DNA of 41,541 bases from Acidobacteriaceae bacterium (GTDB lineage: Bacteria > Acidobacteriota > Terriglobia > Terriglobales > Acidobacteriaceae). The translations under genes were made by a program, and so were the position numbers. The notes below the pieces were generated by a model that searched no databases, had not been told where the DNA came from, and saw nothing but the letters and a program-made list of their open reading frames with translations. Shown here in pieces: positions 1 through 7,880 of this stretch. The stretch spans positions 84,144-125,684 of the forward strand of contig PMWW01000152.1 in assembly GCA_003165795.1 (NCBI GenBank), in the 5' to 3' direction. Numbering within the stretch: position 1 is the stretch's first letter; each line of letters begins with the position of its first letter.

Positions 1-707
1 ACCGCCGATCCGCCGAGCCCGATCTCGCGCAGCAATTCAGATTGCTCATGAATGGATTTTGTCGCGCGCTTGATCGCCGCGGCGTAGGCGCTGAACTCCT
101 GGCCCAGCCGCATGGGGACCGCATCCTGCATGTGAGTGCGTCCCGACTTGAGTACATGATGAAACTCTTCGCCCTTTTGTGCCAGTGCGGCGATAAAGTT
201 ATCGAGCGCGGTGTAAAGTTTTTCGAGCTCCAGCAGCGACGCCAAACGCATGGCGCTAGGGAAGACATCGTTAGTCGATTGCCCATAGTTGACGTGGTCG
301 TTGGGATGAACGTGCTCGTACTCGCCGAGCGCGCCGCCCAGCAGCTCGGAGGCGCGGTTGGCGATGACCTCGTTGCTATTCATGTGGAAGCTGACGCCGG
401 CGCCCGCCTGGAAGACGTCCACTACGAATTCGTCATCCCACTTGCCCTGCTGAACTTCCTTAGCGGCCGCAATGATCGCGTTGGCCGTCTTTTCGTCAAC
501 CAGTCCCAACTCGCGGTTAGCTTCGGCGGCCGCCTCCTTCACCATCGCGATCGCGCGGATGAGCGTGCGGTGGGCGCGCAACCCGCTGATGGGAAAGTTC
601 TCCACCGCACGCGCGGTCTGAATTCCGTAGTAAACGTGGCCGGGAATTTCCTTGTGGCCGAGAGAATCTTTTTCCGTGCGGGTGCGGGAAGTTGTGGTGG
701 CGGACAT
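1..707 (-). CDS. aspA: Aspartate ammonia-lyase, C-terminus cut off by window edge
   Basis: Deaminates L-aspartate to fumarate and ammonia in the cytoplasm. The visible N-terminal 235 residues show the aspartase pattern of the fumarase/aspartase superfamily: GIQTARAVENFPIS near residue 30, MNSNEV, NPNDHVNYGQSTNDVFP (first superfamily box) and SGRTHMQDAVPMRLGQEF (second box). The mobile GSSxMPxKxN loop lies in the missing part. The start ATG (705-707) is preceded by a good GGAGGG site with about 6 nt spacing. The HTLRAVENF-like stretch and the QDAVPMTLGQEF-like stretch favour aspartase over class II fumarase. A class I fumarase lies 2 kb away, so aspartate could feed through fumarate to malate. 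Family assignment is firm; aspartase versus a close relative is likely rather than certain because the C-terminus is absent. Confidence 0.9.
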   Translation of the reverse strand, partial: MSATTTSRTRTEKDSLGHKEIPGHVYYGIQTARAVENFPISGLRAHRTLIRAIAMVKEAAAEANRELGLVDEKTANAIIAAAKEVQQGKWDDEFVVDVFQAGAGVSFHMNSNEVIANRASELLGGALGEYEHVHPNDHVNYGQSTNDVFPSAMRLASLLELEKLYTALDNFIAALAQKGEEFHHVLKSGRTHMQDAVPMRLGQEFSAYAAAIKRATKSIHEQSELLREIGLGGSA

Positions 708-768
708 CGCGTACCCTCCACTCAAACAGATGACAGCCAAACCGGGCGCGTCGCCGCAATTATGACAG

Positions 769-778
769 GTCACGTGAC
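769..778. promoter_or_regulatory. 10-bp perfect palindrome between divergent genes
   Basis: GTCACGTGAC reads identically on both strands and sits in the 120-bp gap between the divergent aspartase and Uma2-like genes. Its position would suit an operator, but a 10-bp palindrome can arise by chance and no matching second copy was seen nearby. Confidence 0.2.
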
Positions 779-827
779 GAAAACGCACCAGACAGGAGTG
801 GTACACTTCTCTCCAGGAGCGCCCGCG

Positions 828-1346
828 ATGGCAACCACGCAGGTATCGCTGGATGAATATCTCAGGACGGATTACGAGCCGGATTGCGATTACGTGGACG
901 GCGAGCTGGAGGAGCGCAACGTGGGCGAGACAGAGCACTCGGCGGTGCAAGCCTTCTTCATAAAGTGGCTGGCAACACACGAGGAGCAATGGAAACTGGA
1001 AGCGTACCCCGAGATTAGAATGCGAGTTTCGCCAACGCGGGTCCGCATTGCCGATCTTGCTATTCTCCCGCTCCAACGGAACTATGAGGCCGTGCTGACC
1101 CGTCCACCAGTTGCCGTCATTGAGGTGCTCTCGCCTGAAGATCGCGTCTCACGGTATCAGCAGCGGCTGGATGATTATCGGGCAATGGGTATTGCCAACG
1201 TATGGGTCATCGATCCCATGCGGCGCAAGGCTTTTGACTGTAGCCAGGGCGGCTGGCAGCCAGTCGAGAAGCTTCTGATCACAAATCCTCCGGTTGAAAT
1301 TCCTCTCAATCCGCTGTGGAAGAAACTAGAGGAGTTACATTCCTAG
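828..1346 (+). CDS. Uma2-family (DUF820) endonuclease-like protein
   Basis: A 172-residue protein with the Uma2 (DUF820) PD-(D/E)XK-like fold pattern: a short N-terminal YEPDCDYVDGELEER segment, RIADLAIL with Asp near 76, PVAVIEVLSPEDR with Glu near 99, then a Tyr-containing helix and the closing strand VWVIDP. The family is very abundant in cyanobacteria and soil bacteria, and its biological role is not settled. The start at 828 is chosen because AGGAG (815-819) lies 8 nt upstream and the homology begins here; the reading frame stays open far upstream only because it runs antisense to aspartase. The usual Lys of the motif is not obvious (Gln/Arg in YQQRLDDY), so activity is uncertain. Confidence 0.85.
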   Translation: MATTQVSLDEYLRTDYEPDCDYVDGELEERNVGETEHSAVQAFFIKWLATHEEQWKLEAYPEIRMRVSPTRVRIADLAILPLQRNYEAVLTRPPVAVIEVLSPEDRVSRYQQRLDDYRAMGIANVWVIDPMRRKAFDCSQGGWQPVEKLLITNPPVEIPLNPLWKKLEELHS

Positions 1347-1374
1347 TAACTGGGCCCCATACCACACGCACGCT

Positions 1375-1380
1375 TATAAT
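1375..1380 (+). promoter_or_regulatory. Perfect TATAAT -10 hexamer just before a start codon
   Basis: TATAAT lies 9 nt upstream of the ATG at 1390. A start of transcription 6-8 nt downstream would give an almost leaderless mRNA, and no Shine-Dalgarno sequence is visible before that ATG. No good -35 box is seen at 16-18 bp. Confidence 0.4.
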
Positions 1381-1389
1381 TTTCATCAA

Positions 1390-1842
1390 ATGATCTGGCC
1401 CACTTGGATTCAGGCGATCTCCGAACTATGGCTCGCGCTAGTCACCTCGGTGACGCTGTACGTGCTCTGGGGCTATGCCAAGGATACAAAAGTCATCGCG
1501 AAGAATAGTTCCGAGCAAATCGAATATTCACAAAGACCATTTTTGGCCGTGGCAATGCGGCAAGGCACCGAAATGGGACCAGGCGGTTGGGTGATAGAGA
1601 ATCAAGGTTTTGGGCCAGCCGTCAACATTCGCTGCACAGATTATGCCCAGGGGAAGGGGGGCATGCGTTGGATGGCTCCTCTCGCTACCAAGGCCGAATA
1701 CAAGCTACCTCGGGAGGTCGAAACGGCGTCGCGGGGGAACGTGTTTTGCATCGAGTATGAATCTCTATCGGGGAGGAGATACCGCACGAACGTTGAATGG
1801 TCGAATGACGACATGAAAACCGAGTTTCATCCGCTCACCTGA
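1390..1842 (+). CDS. Small membrane-anchored protein of unknown function
   Basis: A 150-residue protein not matched to a named family. Residues about 5-28 (rich in Trp, Leu, Val) form one predicted transmembrane helix. The short segment after it (YAKDTKVIAKNSSEQIEYSQRPFL) leads into a soluble domain. That domain contains WVIENQGFGPAVNI, a pattern often seen in small bacterial proteins with a beta-sandwich-like C-terminal half (inference). The stop is 2 nt from the next start at 1845, so the two genes are probably co-transcribed. No ribosome binding site is visible, and a TATAAT lies 9 nt upstream, suggesting a leaderless message. Amino-acid composition looks like real coding sequence. Confidence 0.65.
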   Translation: MIWPTWIQAISELWLALVTSVTLYVLWGYAKDTKVIAKNSSEQIEYSQRPFLAVAMRQGTEMGPGGWVIENQGFGPAVNIRCTDYAQGKGGMRWMAPLATKAEYKLPREVETASRGNVFCIEYESLSGRRYRTNVEWSNDDMKTEFHPLT

Positions 1843-1844
1843 GA

Positions 1845-2270
1845 ATGACACTCGAGCTCACGTTATTGACTCAGCGTGTTGAACGTTTGGAGCGTCAGAA
1901 TCAGTATCTGAAGCGGATTGCAGTGGCTACCGGCTTAACTTTGGGGGCTCTTTTGTTAATGGCCGCAGAGGTCAAGCCGCGAACGATCGAGGCTGAGAAA
2001 ATAATTCTCCTAGACAGCCACGGTCGGCCAAGAGCGACGATTGGCACGCCGGAATTTGCGGGGGTTGCAATAGATACGAAACCCGACGAACCGGTAATTT
2101 GGCTCAGTGATGAGAACGGAACAGACCGTGCGACCTTGTCCACTGATGGCCTGCGACTCAATAACGCCCACGCCAAACCCCTTGTGGAGCTTAGGGGCGA
2201 CGTCATACCCGGCAGGTCTGGATTGAGCTTCTACAGCTCAGACGGGAAGATTTCGTGGTCGGCTCCATAG
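1845..2270 (+). CDS. Membrane-anchored protein with coiled coil and beta-repeat domain
   Basis: A 141-residue protein of unknown role. Residues 1-25 are a short predicted coiled coil (LTQRVERLERQNQYLKR). Residues about 26-42 form a transmembrane helix (VATGLTLGALLLMAA). The rest contains imperfect repeats of the form I-L-L-D-x-x-G-x-x-R-A-x-I-G: ILLDSHGRPRATIG, IWLSDENGTDRATLS and VELRGDVIPGRSGLSFYSSDG. Similar LxDxxGxxRAxL repeat proteins occur in many environmental bacteria (family knowledge, function unknown). It starts 2 nt after the stop of the preceding small membrane gene, so translation is probably coupled. Confidence 0.65.
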   Translation: MTLELTLLTQRVERLERQNQYLKRIAVATGLTLGALLLMAAEVKPRTIEAEKIILLDSHGRPRATIGTPEFAGVAIDTKPDEPVIWLSDENGTDRATLSTDGLRLNNAHAKPLVELRGDVIPGRSGLSFYSSDGKISWSAP

Positions 2271-2316
2271 ATTGGCTGACGTGCCAGCGGTTTTCAGTGT
2301 TGCCGCGATGCAATTA

Positions 2317-2634
2317 TCAGGAGATTCGTTTGCCACCCCGGCCCTTGAGCGAACGTCTGCGTCTGCCAGGCGCTTGAGGTTGCGCATCAAGCCGCATCGG
2401 CGGAACACCACATTCCAGGTCTTTCGTCATCAAATCAACCTTGTCCCTAGTGATTGTCCATTCCTCATACTCGCGGTGATCGGGCTTTCCGCTCCTGGTG
2501 CGCTTCGGGACGTCAATGATGTACGCATCGCCGCGTTCCCTGTAAAAAACCGCGTCGTGTTTACGCATGACATAAGCTAAACCAAGCGGCGCCTCTTCCA
2601 CTCGGTGGACTATTTCATCGTTCCATCTGTCCAT
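2317..2634 (-). CDS. Small hypothetical protein
   Basis: A 105-residue charged protein I do not recognise. Its middle (VMRKHDAVFYRERGDAYIID) has the alternation expected of beta strands. The C-terminus is basic, with GRRRRSLKGRGGKR. The ATG at 2632-2634 has GAGGG about 4 nt upstream (reading the minus strand), which supports this frame over the overlapping plus-strand frame at 2272-2580. It lies 40 bp downstream of the fumarase stop, on the same strand, and could be co-transcribed with it. The function is unknown. Confidence 0.5.
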   Translation of the reverse strand: MDRWNDEIVHRVEEAPLGLAYVMRKHDAVFYRERGDAYIIDVPKRTRSGKPDHREYEEWTITRDKVDLMTKDLECGVPPMRLDAQPQAPGRRRRSLKGRGGKRIS

Positions 2635-2674
2635 TGGGCCCTCGACGTGTTGAATTGTAGCGGAGCATCGACGT

Positions 2675-4186
2675 CTATCCGATCTCGACCAGCTCCGCGA
2701 TCTTGGCTTGCCACTCCTTGGGGCCGCTCTCGTGAACGGAATTGCCGTTCACATCTACGGCGACCGTGACCGGCATGTCCTCCACCTCGAATTCGTAGAT
2801 GGCTTCCATGCCCAGATCGGCGAAGGCCAGCACGCGCGATTTCTTGATCGCCTTCGACACCAGGTAGGCCGCGCCGCCGACCGCCATCAGGTAAACCGCC
2901 TTATAGTCGCGAATAGCTTCGATCGCGGTTGGGCCGCGCTCGGACTTGCCCACCATGCCGAGCAGTCCCGTCTCCTTCAGCATCTGGCGGGTGAACTTGT
3001 CCATGCGAGAAGCAGTCGTGGGACCAGCAGGGCCGACGACTTCGTCGCGCACCGGATCGACCGGCCCAACATAGTAGATAAAGCGATTGTTGAAGTCCAC
3101 AGGAAGCGCTTCGTGGCGCGTGAGCATGTCGGTCATACGCTGGTGGGCGGCATCGCGGCCAGTCAGCAGCTTGCCGCTCAGCAGAATCACTTCGCCAGTC
3201 TTCCACGTCGCCACGTCTTCGCGAGTGACGGTGTCGAGATTCACGCGGCGCGCGCCCGCCGGGTTGTAGGTGAGCTTCGGCCAGTCTTCCAGCGAAGGCG
3301 GTTCCAGCGCAACCGGGCCAGTCCCGTCGAGCACGAAGTGCACATGGCGTGTGGCCGCACAGTTCGGGATCATCGCAATCGGCAGATTGGCGGCGTGGGT
3401 GGGATAGTCCTTCACCTTGACGTCGAGCACCGTGGTCAGTCCACCCAGCCCCTGTGCGCCGATGCCCAGCGCATTGATCTTCTTATAGAGCTCGACGCGC
3501 AGGTGTTCCGCAGTGTTCTTCGGGCCGCGTGCGATCAGCTCTTGGATGTCGATGGGCTCCATCAGAACTTCCTTGGCCAGCAGCATGGCTTTTTCTGCCG
3601 TGCCGCCGATGCCGATGCCGATGATGCCCGGCGGGCACCATCCCGAGCCCATGGTGGGAAGCGTTTTCAGTACCCACTCGACGATCGAGTCCGACGGGTT
3701 CAGCATGGCGAACTTCGACTTGGCCTCGGAACCGCCGCCCTTGGCTGCGACGATCACTTCGAGCTTGTCGCCGGGAACGATCGACATGTTGATGACCGCC
3801 GGAGTGTTGTCCTTGGTGTTCTTGCGCGCTCCGGCGGGATCGGCCAGCACGCTGGCGCGCAGCTTATTGTCCGGGTGCAAATAGGCGCGGCGAACCCCTT
3901 CGTTGACCATGTCCTCGACGCTCATGGTCGCGTCCCACTGGACGTTCATTCCGACTTTGAGGAAGACGGTCACGATGCCGGTGTCCTGGCAGATGGGACG
4001 ATGGCCCTCGGCGCACATGCGCGAGTTGATGAGCAACTGCGCGATGGCATCACGAGCGGCGGGTGATTGTTCCTTCTCGTAGGCGCTGGCCAGGCTGCGA
4101 ATGAAATCAACCGGATGGTAGTAGGAAATGTATTGCAGAGCGTCAGCGACGCTCTGGATAAGATCGTCTTGCTTGATGACTGTCAT
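2675..4186 (-). CDS. fumA: Class I fumarate hydratase (4Fe-4S type)
   Basis: Hydrates fumarate to L-malate in the TCA cycle, in the cytoplasm, with an oxygen-labile [4Fe-4S] cluster. The 503-residue chain has the fused alpha (about 1-290) and beta (about 320-503) halves found separately in TtdA/TtdB. Cluster ligands are visible as Cys66 (RPICQDTG), Cys183 (GSGWCPPGIIG) and Cys275 (IPNCAATRH). The beta half carries GKLLTGRDAAHQRM and the VVGPAGPTTASRMDKF motif. The start at 4186 (MTVIKQDD) matches the family N-terminus. The frame stays open 47 codons further upstream, but that extension has no family character. The neighbours are cysteine dioxygenase upstream on the same strand (252 bp gap) and a small unknown downstream. 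Confidence 0.95.
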   Translation of the reverse strand: MTVIKQDDLIQSVADALQYISYYHPVDFIRSLASAYEKEQSPAARDAIAQLLINSRMCAEGHRPICQDTGIVTVFLKVGMNVQWDATMSVEDMVNEGVRRAYLHPDNKLRASVLADPAGARKNTKDNTPAVINMSIVPGDKLEVIVAAKGGGSEAKSKFAMLNPSDSIVEWVLKTLPTMGSGWCPPGIIGIGIGGTAEKAMLLAKEVLMEPIDIQELIARGPKNTAEHLRVELYKKINALGIGAQGLGGLTTVLDVKVKDYPTHAANLPIAMIPNCAATRHVHFVLDGTGPVALEPPSLEDWPKLTYNPAGARRVNLDTVTREDVATWKTGEVILLSGKLLTGRDAAHQRMTDMLTRHEALPVDFNNRFIYYVGPVDPVRDEVVGPAGPTTASRMDKFTRQMLKETGLLGMVGKSERGPTAIEAIRDYKAVYLMAVGGAAYLVSKAIKKSRVLAFADLGMEAIYEFEVEDMPVTVAVDVNGNSVHESGPKEWQAKIAELVEIG

Positions 4187-4438
4187 AATCGACCTGCCTA
4201 TAAGAATCGTTTTCACCATGGAGGACACGGAGAGCGTTGGGGTTGCGGAACGACCAGGGAAATGATCTCCGTATCGCGGGCGAAGTATGCCTTCCCAGAC
4301 CTGCGTGGGCCTCGGCGGAAGGGTCACTCGTCGCCCCTACGACCCTCGATTATATCGTCCGCATGAACTGCCACTTGTGATCTGCGAACATCATCGATGT
4401 TTACGCCGCAGGCTGAATTTCAGCCACTCAACTGCCTG

Positions 4439-5032
4439 TTAGCAAAGCTTCCCGAACATCGACGTGTAGGTCAGGCCGATTTCGCCGCAACTGCCTTGGT
4501 CTACCGAATACACAATGCAGGAGTCGAAGGGGCGCGAGTAAACGTGCAGAGTCACGGCCCGCTGATTCCATTCTTTCGGATTCCGCACGTCGTGCACTGG
4601 GTTTAGCGGGTCCACCGCAACCGGATGTTCGGGAGTGATCTCGACCACGTCGGTAGGCACGATGTTGCAACGATGCGCCTCCAGATCTTCAGCGAGCAAG
4701 CGGTAGTTTTGCACGGCAAGCCGCCCGATGGGAGCGGCCATCCAGCAATTCTGTCCCTTGTGATTATGGATCGAGCTGCGCTGTCCAACCTCCCAGCAGA
4801 TCGCCAACAGCTCGTAGAGTTCGGTCTTGTCGATGAGGTTGCGAGTGTAATGCTGCGCGTCCCAAAACAAATAACGCTGCAGCGATTCAGGATCGACGGG
4901 GTTGGCCCGCAGGTAGGCAAGCGTGCCTTGTACTCCGGTGAAGTCCGGCTCGTGCAGTTGACGCAAGCCGCCGATAAAGTCGTCAATCGAAACTCGCCGA
5001 CTAATTTTTTGCGAAGATGTCACGGTAGCCAT
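4439..5032 (-). CDS. cdoA: Cysteine dioxygenase (type I, cupin fold)
   Basis: Oxidises L-cysteine to cysteine sulfinate using one ferrous iron. The 197-residue protein has the three-His iron site: His89 and His91 in SSIHNHKGQNCW and His147 in NPVHDVRN. It also has the His163/Tyr165 pair in VTLHVYSRPFD that corresponds to mammalian His155/Tyr157. Cys96 lies five residues after His91, the same spacing as Cys93 after His88 in the mammalian enzyme, where it crosslinks to Tyr157. The ATG is at 5030-5032. It is divergent from the M48 protease gene across 218 bp. Thiol dioxygenases on related substrates (3-mercaptopropionate) share the fold, so exact substrate is likely rather than certain. Confidence 0.88.
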   Translation of the reverse strand: MATVTSSQKISRRVSIDDFIGGLRQLHEPDFTGVQGTLAYLRANPVDPESLQRYLFWDAQHYTRNLIDKTELYELLAICWEVGQRSSIHNHKGQNCWMAAPIGRLAVQNYRLLAEDLEAHRCNIVPTDVVEITPEHPVAVDPLNPVHDVRNPKEWNQRAVTLHVYSRPFDSCIVYSVDQGSCGEIGLTYTSMFGKLC

Positions 5033-5188
5033 AAATGCCTGTCTCCTGGGACGAAACGCTCATTCTACCCCGCTTTCGGCAGCTGCGGGTTGCGGACGGC
5101 GTATTGGTCTCGGAAACCAGACTGGAGAGAAAACTTTGCATCCTGATGTCTTTTCGGAAATCCAATCGGCACTGTGCGTTTTCAAGCA

Positions 5189-5194
5189 TATAAT
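5189..5194 (+). promoter_or_regulatory. Candidate -10 box for the M48 protease gene
   Basis: A perfect TATAAT lies 56 nt upstream of the protease start. The -35 region 17 bp upstream (TCGGCA) is poor, so this is only a candidate. Confidence 0.35.
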
Positions 5195-5250
5195 GGCCGC
5201 AAGAAGCACCTTGGCAAGGTGCGGCTCAGCGTTCGGCACTGGAGTTTCCC

Positions 5251-6426
5251 ATGAAGTCACGTGCTCTCGCAGCTGCGATCGTAGTCCTGCTGAGTGCCAG
5301 CCTCGCTCGTCCGTCGTTGGCCCAGGACAGTACGCAATCGCAAACTTCAACGCAATCGCCAGTCCCTCCCTCCGATCAGGCGCAGCCCGCAGCAAGCACG
5401 GACCAACCCACGCCTGCGTCCGACAGCGCGGCTACAACCACGACCGCGACCGCTCCTAAGGAAACACACGATAAGGGCAAGAACGACATCGACGACATCG
5501 GCGATCGCAAGGTGGGCTCGACGGGAAAGAGCATGGGCGACTGGTACGGCATCGACACCGACATCAAGATGGGCAAGCAGTACGCCATGATGGTCGAGCA
5601 GAGCGCGCGCATGATCCAGGACCCGGTGGTGAATGAGTATGTCAACCGCGTTGGGCAGAACCTGGTTCGCAACTCCGATGCGAAAGTGCCGTTCACGATC
5701 AAAGTTATCGATTCCGACGATATCAATGCTTTCGCTCTGCCAGGCGGATTTTTCTATGTGAACAGCGGGCTGATTCTCGCCGCCGACGGTGAGGCAGAGC
5801 TGGCCGGCGTGATGGCGCATGAAATCTCGCACGTAGTCCTTCGCCATGCGACGCGCGAAATGACTCGCGCCAATTACGTGCGCCTGGCGTCGATCCCCCT
5901 GATCTTCGTGAACAGCTGGGGCATTTACGAGGCGGCCAATGCGGCCATGAGCCTGGCAATGCCGGTGGCTTTCATGAAGTTCTCGCGCGACTTTGAGGCC
6001 CAGGCCGATTACCTTGGCCTGCAATACATGTACAAAGCGGGCTACGATCCCCAGTCGTTTATTTCGTTTTTTGAGAAGATCAAGTCCCAGGAAAAACAGA
6101 AGCCGGGAACGCTGTCCAGGACCTTTGCCAGCCATCCGCCAACGCCAGAACGCATTTTGAAGAGCCAGGAAGAGATTCGAGAAATTCTGCCGCCGCGTCC
6201 GGAATACATCGTGAACACCTCGGAATTCAATGAAGTGAAAGCCCGCCTGGCGGCATTTGAGAACGGCAAGAAAGTGGTTCCGGACAAGAATTCCAATCAG
6301 CCTACGCTGCGGCGGACGCAGACCGCTGACAGCGACAAGGGGCAGCCCACCAACAATGGCGATGACCGTCCAACCCTGCAACGCCGCGACGACGACTACG
6401 CCGCGGTGGTTCCCGGACAGTTCTGA
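5251..6426 (+). CDS. Secreted M48-family zinc metalloprotease
   Basis: A 391-residue exported peptidase of the M48 type (BepA/LoiP relatives act in envelope protein quality control). A signal peptide covers residues 1-24 (cleavage after SLAQ is likely). Residues about 25-75 are a low-complexity Gln/Ser/Thr/Pro/Ala linker. The peptidase domain runs from about 85 to 315. The zinc site is His190-Glu191-x-x-His194 in AHEISH, with Glu249 in the DFEAQAD motif as third ligand. The region LPGGFFYVNSGLI before it is typical of the family. The C-terminal 60 residues are hydrophilic and probably disordered. GGAG at 5241-5244 sets the start. There is no TPR domain, unlike BepA. A strong terminator follows. 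Confidence 0.9.
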   Translation: MKSRALAAAIVVLLSASLARPSLAQDSTQSQTSTQSPVPPSDQAQPAASTDQPTPASDSAATTTTATAPKETHDKGKNDIDDIGDRKVGSTGKSMGDWYGIDTDIKMGKQYAMMVEQSARMIQDPVVNEYVNRVGQNLVRNSDAKVPFTIKVIDSDDINAFALPGGFFYVNSGLILAADGEAELAGVMAHEISHVVLRHATREMTRANYVRLASIPLIFVNSWGIYEAANAAMSLAMPVAFMKFSRDFEAQADYLGLQYMYKAGYDPQSFISFFEKIKSQEKQKPGTLSRTFASHPPTPERILKSQEEIREILPPRPEYIVNTSEFNEVKARLAAFENGKKVVPDKNSNQPTLRRTQTADSDKGQPTNNGDDRPTLQRRDDDYAAVVPGQF

Positions 6427-6450
6427 ATTACCAGCCAGACAAATACATAC

Positions 6451-6481
6451 ACCGGCGGCCGCGTGCCGCCGGTTTTCATTT
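6451..6481 (+). terminator. Rho-independent terminator after the protease gene
   Basis: A perfect 9-bp stem (ACCGGCGGC at 6451-6459 with GCCGCCGGT at 6465-6473) encloses a 5-nt loop and is followed by TTTCATTT. It lies 25 nt after the protease stop codon. Confidence 0.85.
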
Positions 6482-6588
6482 GCGGCAATAACGAAGCGCC
6501 GGTCCCCATCCGCCCGCCTGCCTAAACTCGCTGCCGCCGCGGTCCCGGTAGTCCCTTAAATGGGCGAGGGATATTTTTTTTCAAGTCT

Positions 6589-6607
6589 GTGACAAAAACG
6601 TGACAAA
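6589..6607 (+). promoter_or_regulatory. Tandem GTGACAAA repeats upstream of a secreted protein gene
   Basis: GTGACAAA occurs at 6589-6596 and again at 6600-6607, an 11-bp period that would put both on one DNA face. They lie about 85-105 bp before the ATG at 6693. A TACGAT at 6626-6631 could serve as a weak -10 box. They may be an activator site or part of the promoter. Confidence 0.25.
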
Positions 6608-6692
6608 CCGAAATTTGCGCAAACCTACGATAGGAAAGTGATTGGTCTATGGGGCTGATCGTACATTCTTACCGGTAACGGAGCGCATGACT

Positions 6693-7880
6693 ATGAAAAA
6701 CACCTTTCCCGGCCGACTCGCGGTCGCGGTAATCCTGCTTGGTCTGTTCAACTTCATCGCGGCGGCACAGGCGCGCCCACGCTCTCTAAAGCGACCGATG
6801 CCCATCCCCCAAACCGAGGAAGTACCGTCGCCGACAGGACAGGGATTTGTCGTACAAGACCTGTTCGGCGGTGAAATCTTTGGTTACGGCGTGGATGAGT
6901 CAGGCACGGAGGGCTTGTTGAGCGAGGCGCTATTGGAGCCTGGCGGAAACTACACTATCGCGACCGAGACCTTCGACCAGACCACAGGCAGGATTATCGC
7001 CCTGGTCGAAGTACAACTCGCAACCCAGAATAACTTCGTCACGCTGGGCGTGGTGGGAAGCCATATTGGCCTGCGCGAAGACGAGCATGTGCAAGGTCTC
7101 TACGTGGTGCAGCGTACTTACAATGTCCTAAATCCACTGGCAGGCAATAGATTCACCGGCGCCTGGCTACCTCCTATTAACAATGAGACGCAGCTTTTCG
7201 AGGATGTTGAGGGAAATCAAGGGACGCCGGACGTCGCGGTCATGGCCTCTACCGACGCTTGTTGTGGGCGGTTCGTCTTTGGCTCGAATGTCGCGGCGAA
7301 CCTTTTCGGACCGATCATAACCCTCCAGGACCCGATTCTTACCCAGGGAGTTCCTCCTCTGCTGGGATATGACAGCACCACGAACCAGGCTGTACTTTCG
7401 CAGGCTGAGGGTGCTCCGAACACGGTTCCCGTAGTTGACCTGGTCAACCTCACGACTCGTAACATCACCGAGTTCACGGGATTGGGGCACGGATTTGTCA
7501 ATGGATTGGCAGTTGATTCAGGAACGGGGATCGCGTGTACAACCACGGAATCCTATCTCTTTCCGTATCAGGCGGAGTTTTATAATCTTGCAACCCAGAC
7601 CGGGTTCGTCGTCGATCTGCCAAATATTGGCGAGTATGCCGGCGCCACCGTGGCGAATGATCCCGTCAACAAGCTGTTCCTCATCACGCACCCGGTGCCG
7701 GCTGCTCCGGGCGAGATCCATGTGTACGACGAAAATGGAAACCTGATTGAATCGCTCACCGGCTTTCCTATGGGACCGGGTGGGGCGACCATTGCGCTGA
7801 ACCCGAACACCCGAACGGGATTTGTGTTGGCAGCCGGTCGCAACGGGAACTTGTCGGGACTCCAGTCATTCACCTATTAG
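6693..7880 (+). CDS. Secreted protein, possibly beta-propeller, function unknown
   Basis: A 395-residue exported protein I cannot place in a named family. Residues 1-26 form a signal peptide ending near IAAAQA. The mature part is rich in Gly, Thr, Asn and Val and repeats strand patterns. Examples are LGYDSTTNQAVLS, VVDLVNLTTRNITEF, GLAVDSGTGIACTTT, TVANDPVNKLFLI and GEIHVYDENGNLIESLTG. These look like blades of an NHL/YVTN-type propeller (inference). A DACCGRF pair of cysteines lies mid-protein. The ATG at 6693 is preferred because GGAG at 6680-6683 lies 9 nt upstream; the ATG at 6687 would be only 3 nt away. The gene stands alone. Confidence 0.75.
   Translation: MKNTFPGRLAVAVILLGLFNFIAAAQARPRSLKRPMPIPQTEEVPSPTGQGFVVQDLFGGEIFGYGVDESGTEGLLSEALLEPGGNYTIATETFDQTTGRIIALVEVQLATQNNFVTLGVVGSHIGLREDEHVQGLYVVQRTYNVLNPLAGNRFTGAWLPPINNETQLFEDVEGNQGTPDVAVMASTDACCGRFVFGSNVAANLFGPIITLQDPILTQGVPPLLGYDSTTNQAVLSQAEGAPNTVPVVDLVNLTTRNITEFTGLGHGFVNGLAVDSGTGIACTTTESYLFPYQAEFYNLATQTGFVVDLPNIGEYAGATVANDPVNKLFLITHPVPAAPGEIHVYDENGNLIESLTGFPMGPGGATIALNPNTRTGFVLAAGRNGNLSGLQSFTY

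Noticed and set aside
42-827. N-terminal extension of the Uma2-like gene
   Set aside because: This part is antisense to aspartase; the Uma2 homology and AGGAG site place the start at 828.
2272-2580. Plus-strand frame overlapping the small unknown gene
   Set aside because: The minus-strand frame at 2317-2634 has a ribosome binding site and more protein-like composition.
2708-4066. A 452-residue open frame on the plus strand
   Set aside because: It is a mirror of the fumarase gene in GC-rich DNA, with His/Arg/Ala-rich translation and no motif.
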